A stretch of DNA of 64,000 nucleotides, taken from contig NZ_ATTM01000001.1 in the NCBI RefSeq assembly GCF_000419685.1, positions 186,001 to 250,000 on the forward strand. Direction: 5' to 3'. Below the pieces are notes generated by a model. That model saw only the letters and a program-made list of their open reading frames with translations. It ran no database searches and was not told the DNA's origin. The position numbers and the translations under genes are program-made. Positions 61,143-64,000 of the stretch are shown here, in pieces (position 1 is the stretch's first letter; the number at the start of each line of letters is the position of its first letter). Source of the stretch: Flavobacterium antarcticum DSM 19726 (GTDB taxonomy: Bacteria > Bacteroidota > Bacteroidia > Flavobacteriales > Flavobacteriaceae).

Positions 61143-63716
61143 TTATTTCTTTTTCCCACCAAACAATCCATTGATTAAATCTTTGGCTTTGTCCTTAACT
61201 ACTTCTTCTTTAGTTGGCGCTTTCGTCGTGTCTTTTTCTTTCGGATTTCCTTTTATTAAATTTTCAAGAGCAGTCGTTCCTTGATTAATCAATTTGTCTT
61301 TTTGTTGTTGTACCAATTGGTTTGCCAAATTAGTTACCGCCGATTTCATATCCGTTGAAATTTTCGGACTGCTAAAACTTCCCGTCATCATTGCATTTAC
61401 AGGAATATTTTCAAGTTTCGCTGATTCTGCCGGAGTAAGTTTTGCCAATAAATTATTGACTTCACTTCCCAAATATTTCGCCGGAACGTTGAATTTCAAA
61501 TCGTAATTCATCGATTGATCAAAACCATGTGTTCCCCCAACAGTTACTTTAATGTCTTGGTATTTCAAGTCAAATGGTTTAACAATGACTTTTCCATCTT
61601 TAAAAGTCAGTTGTGTTTTTAAATCATTGAAATTGATTTTACTCAAGTCAATAAATTTCACAGCACTGCTTAAAGTGGTTAGTAATTGTGAATTTTTAGC
61701 ATTTACCGTTGTGGATAGCAATTGTCCAAACAAGTCACCCGTCATCGATTTCAAATCCGGAGTCATTTCTTTAGCATCTAAATTTCCGTTCAAATGAATC
61801 GTTGAATTTATTTTTCCATTGATAATTCCTGCAATTGGTGCAATGCTTTTTAACATGTCAAGTTGCGTAAACGATTGTTGAATGTCAACACCATTTAATC
61901 CCAATTCCATTGCAAAAACGGGTATTTTACTTTTGGTAGAAACCGAACCATTTGCCGTAATCAAGCCATTGAAAATATTAGTTTTTACATTTTGCAACGT
62001 CACCGCTTCGTTTTTCACCAACAAAACTCCAGACACATTTTTTAAGTTCAAATTATCATATACCACGCTGTTTGCGGAAGCATTTAATTTTACATTTAAA
62101 AATTTCGGAACTTTAATTTCTTCTTTAGTAGCTTTTGAATTTTCATTTTCAACCGTTTTCGTCATGAAATCACTTACCATGATTTGATTGGATTTCAAAT
62201 TAAACGTTCCTTGAATGTCACCTTTTTTGAACAAGAACCCGTAGAAGTTTTCTAAAACACCATTGATTTGTAAGTCCGTTTTTCCGGTCGTTACATCAAG
62301 TTCTTGCAAGTTAATCGTCGAGGGATTAAATTGAGCAACCGCTCGATTAATGGTGTACACTTTCTTGTCGTCATCCGTATATTTAAAACCGGTAATGCTT
62401 ACATTTCCTGAATTTTGAACTCGCTCGTATTGACTTTTATCAATCGATTCCATGTCAAATTTTGTCACGATATCCGCTTTCAAAACCCCCGAAAGTGGCG
62501 TTGTTAATTTGATTGGATATGCTTTTGAAACATTCGCTAAATTAATAGTTCCTTTCAAAGCTGCATCAATTAACGGATTTTCAGTGATATTTTTCACTTT
62601 TGCTTTCACATCAAAAACATCTTCGTCAATACGGAAGGAAAGTTGGTCTACATTCAAGTAAGTGTCTTTCATTAAACCACTGTCGTTAATGATTTTGGTG
62701 TCAATCATAATATTGGTCACTGATTTCGGTAAATCAGGATATTTGAATGAAGCGTTTTTAGATGAAATATCAATGTTGAATTTTGGAACCGTAGATTCGG
62801 TCAACATCCCTTTTGCAAAACCTACAACTGTAAAATCACCTGTAGTTTGAACTGTTTTTAAATTTCCAGCATATTGAGCCGGAATTACACCCAAAAAGTT
62901 TTTGAACGAAGAAGTTGGGGTTTTAAAACTCAAATCGTAATTCTGACCATTTTCCACCATTTGAATAAAACCGTCAAACTCCAACGGCAGTTGATTAATC
63001 AAGGCTGTGTTCTTTTTGAAAGTGTATTTGCTTTGTTCTAAATCAATTCCTAAAACGGCATCCAAATCCAGTTTTATGTTTTTCATGTAATTCGTAGAAT
63101 CCATATCAAATGAAACTCGTGCTGTTGTTTTTGTATCCAAATCAAGTTTAGATGCGGCAAAATTCCCCGTTCCTTTGTGGTTCAAACTATCAATAACCAA
63201 TTTCATTTTCGACATTTCATCAAAATATTTGAATTTCAAATTCTCAAATTCGTAATTCTGAATATTCAATACAAAAGGTTTGCTATCTTTTCTATCATCA
63301 GCCTTGTCGTCTTTCAATGCGATGTCAAAATTTCCAAGACCATTTTTGTCAAACAAAATATTTACTTTCGCGTCTTTTGAATAAAAAGATTCAATATTCA
63401 TCGCTTCTCCGTCGCCTTTAAAAAGTTCTTTAACCGACATTTTTAAATTCACTTCACCCGAATACAATAACGTATCTCCTGCAAACGGCGCTTTGTTGAT
63501 GATGCTCAATTTGTCAATTGTCACATTAGCCTGCGGAAAACTTTTAAGCAAACTCAAATCAATATCTTCAAATGCAACAGTTGCATCCAAGTTTTGATTG
63601 ATGGAAGTGACCACCATTTGCTTGATTTTATCCTTGAAAATAAAAGGAATAGAAATAAGTGCGATGATGAGAATTAAAAGTACAATCCCCGTTATTTTTA
63701 AAATCTTTTTCAACAT
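61143..63716 (-). CDS. AsmA-like protein
   Basis: This 857-residue protein has one N-terminal membrane helix (about 8-27, ITGIVLLILIIALISIPFIF) and then a very long beta-rich periplasmic part of AsmA type. The C-terminal AsmA-like region (about 560-790) has VSGVLLVKNEAVTLQNVKTN and MELGLNGVDIQQSFTQLD. A Lys/Glu-rich tail (KEKDTTKAPTKEEV) follows, ending GLFGGKKK. The family is linked to lipid movement between membranes and outer-membrane assembly. It stands alone behind its own -7 box. Confidence 0.88.
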   Translation of the reverse strand: MLKKILKITGIVLLILIIALISIPFIFKDKIKQMVVTSINQNLDATVAFEDIDLSLLKSFPQANVTIDKLSIINKAPFAGDTLLYSGEVNLKMSVKELFKGDGEAMNIESFYSKDAKVNILFDKNGLGNFDIALKDDKADDRKDSKPFVLNIQNYEFENLKFKYFDEMSKMKLVIDSLNHKGTGNFAASKLDLDTKTTARVSFDMDSTNYMKNIKLDLDAVLGIDLEQSKYTFKKNTALINQLPLEFDGFIQMVENGQNYDLSFKTPTSSFKNFLGVIPAQYAGNLKTVQTTGDFTVVGFAKGMLTESTVPKFNIDISSKNASFKYPDLPKSVTNIMIDTKIINDSGLMKDTYLNVDQLSFRIDEDVFDVKAKVKNITENPLIDAALKGTINLANVSKAYPIKLTTPLSGVLKADIVTKFDMESIDKSQYERVQNSGNVSITGFKYTDDDKKVYTINRAVAQFNPSTINLQELDVTTGKTDLQINGVLENFYGFLFKKGDIQGTFNLKSNQIMVSDFMTKTVENENSKATKEEIKVPKFLNVKLNASANSVVYDNLNLKNVSGVLLVKNEAVTLQNVKTNIFNGLITANGSVSTKSKIPVFAMELGLNGVDIQQSFTQLDMLKSIAPIAGIINGKINSTIHLNGNLDAKEMTPDLKSMTGDLFGQLLSTTVNAKNSQLLTTLSSAVKFIDLSKINFNDLKTQLTFKDGKVIVKPFDLKYQDIKVTVGGTHGFDQSMNYDLKFNVPAKYLGSEVNNLLAKLTPAESAKLENIPVNAMMTGSFSSPKISTDMKSAVTNLANQLVQQQKDKLINQGTTALENLIKGNPKEKDTTKAPTKEEVVKDKAKDLINGLFGGKKK

Positions 63717-63735
63717 AATTCAGAATCTTTAGCGA

Positions 63736-63743
63736 CAAAATTA
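63736..63743 (-). promoter_or_regulatory. -7 box of the AsmA-like gene
   Basis: Minus strand TAATTTTG, an exact TAnnTTTG box, about 20 bp before the start codon. Confidence 0.5.
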
Positions 63744-63752
63744 TTAAATAGA

Positions 63753-63789
63753 AAGCCAACTTATCTAACAAAATTAAATAAGTTGGCTT
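63753..63789 (-). terminator. Terminator of the partial gene at the window end
   Basis: AAGCCAACTTAT (63753-63764) and ATAAGTTGGCTT (63778-63789) form a 12-bp stem with a 13-base loop. It lies 20 bp after the stop at 63810 on the minus strand; the T-run after it is weak. Confidence 0.6.
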
Positions 63790-63809
63790 AATAATAACTA
63801 TTTTTTTTC

Positions 63810-64000
63810 TTATTTTATAATTAACTCATAAGGCATAACGGTTTGAATACCGCTTCTATTCGAAATTTCTTTTACACGCTGCCAAATTTTGTAATTTTCT
63901 GTGCCAATTTCTTCCTCAATCAACGCAGCTTTTGAAGATGCGAAAGGAAATCCAGCAAACATCTCGCCAAATTTTGTATCAAATTCCGGGAAATTAATTG
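63810..64000 (-). CDS. C-terminal end of an unrecognised gene (truncated by window)
   Basis: A minus-strand frame is open from the window edge to a TAA at 63812-63810. The last 63 residues include EFDTKFGEMFAGFPFASS and YKIWQRVKEISNRSG, ending MPYELIIK. The codon use is like the neighbours and a terminator follows, so it is a real gene end, but I cannot name the family from this piece. Confidence 0.6.
   Translation of the reverse strand, partial: INFPEFDTKFGEMFAGFPFASSKAALIEEEIGTENYKIWQRVKEISNRSGIQTVMPYELIIK

Noticed and set aside
1..64000. CRISPR array, tRNA or rRNA genes, prophage, insertion sequence
   Set aside because: No regular spaced repeats, no cloverleaf or rRNA sequence, and no transposase, integrase or phage structural protein could be seen.

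Overview
The window is AT-rich chromosomal DNA of a flavobacterium (family Flavobacteriaceae, most like Flavobacterium). The evidence is a gliding-motility ABC protein (GldA), a type IX secretion sorting domain, three GLPGLI proteins, DUF5686, DUF3857 and TonB-receptor-like outer-membrane proteins, Bacteroidetes promoters (TAnnTTTG at -7, TTTG-like at -33), and flavobacterial intergenic repeats. Genes are dense. I see no rRNA, tRNA, CRISPR array, prophage, transposase or integrase.

Layout. 1-614: 3' end of comEC. 618-10715 (-): a thioredoxin-like protein, then a peptide-use block of four POT/MFS transporter paralogues behind a DPP IV-like S9 peptidase, with a DUF433/DUF5615 toxin-antitoxin-like pair between them. 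10870-15706 (-): thymidylate synthase, a lipoprotein, a bifunctional nuclease, EtfA/EtfB and an exported protein of unknown function. 16045-23084 (+): pyruvate dehydrogenase E1 beta, a DUF5686 outer-membrane protein, soluble pyrophosphatase and a membrane pyrophosphatase with an unusual Cys/Met-rich tail. 23162-29665 (+): a glycoprotein-glycan degradation operon (GH20 hexosaminidase, glycosylasparaginase, CutC, GH2 beta-mannosidase). 29695-31100 (-): deoxynucleoside kinase and an exported protein. 31224-39741: GLPGLI locus, with two GLPGLI genes facing a response regulator/histidine kinase pair and a divergent GLPGLI, outer-membrane receptor, small membrane protein and HMA protein set. 39810-41200 (-): metK behind a long-loop SAM-II-like riboswitch. 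41347-47334: a T9SS cargo protein, gldA with two small genes, DAHP synthase-chorismate mutase and an exported protein. 47435-58596 (+): rsgA, dtd, three DUF3857/transglutaminase-like proteins, a MazG-like protein, two small membrane proteins, aroA and queA. 58670-64000: a GH3-family protein (-), a DUF2797 protein (+), an AsmA-like protein (-) and the 3' end of an unrecognised gene (-).

How genes work together. DPP IV and the POT transporters form a peptide scavenging set. GH20, glycosylasparaginase and beta-mannosidase can together take apart N-glycan cores and the Asn-GlcNAc linkage. Two pyrophosphatases of different type lie side by side. The GLPGLI locus has its own two-component system, with a 10-bp-periodic TTAAC operator in front of the kinase. 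Most worth a second look are that locus, a perfect 73-bp direct repeat bracketing one DUF3857 gene, the metK riboswitch, the membrane-pyrophosphatase tail, repeat-derived insertions in aroA, an apparent ACG start codon behind gldA, and three genes whose promoters end exactly four bases before ATG.
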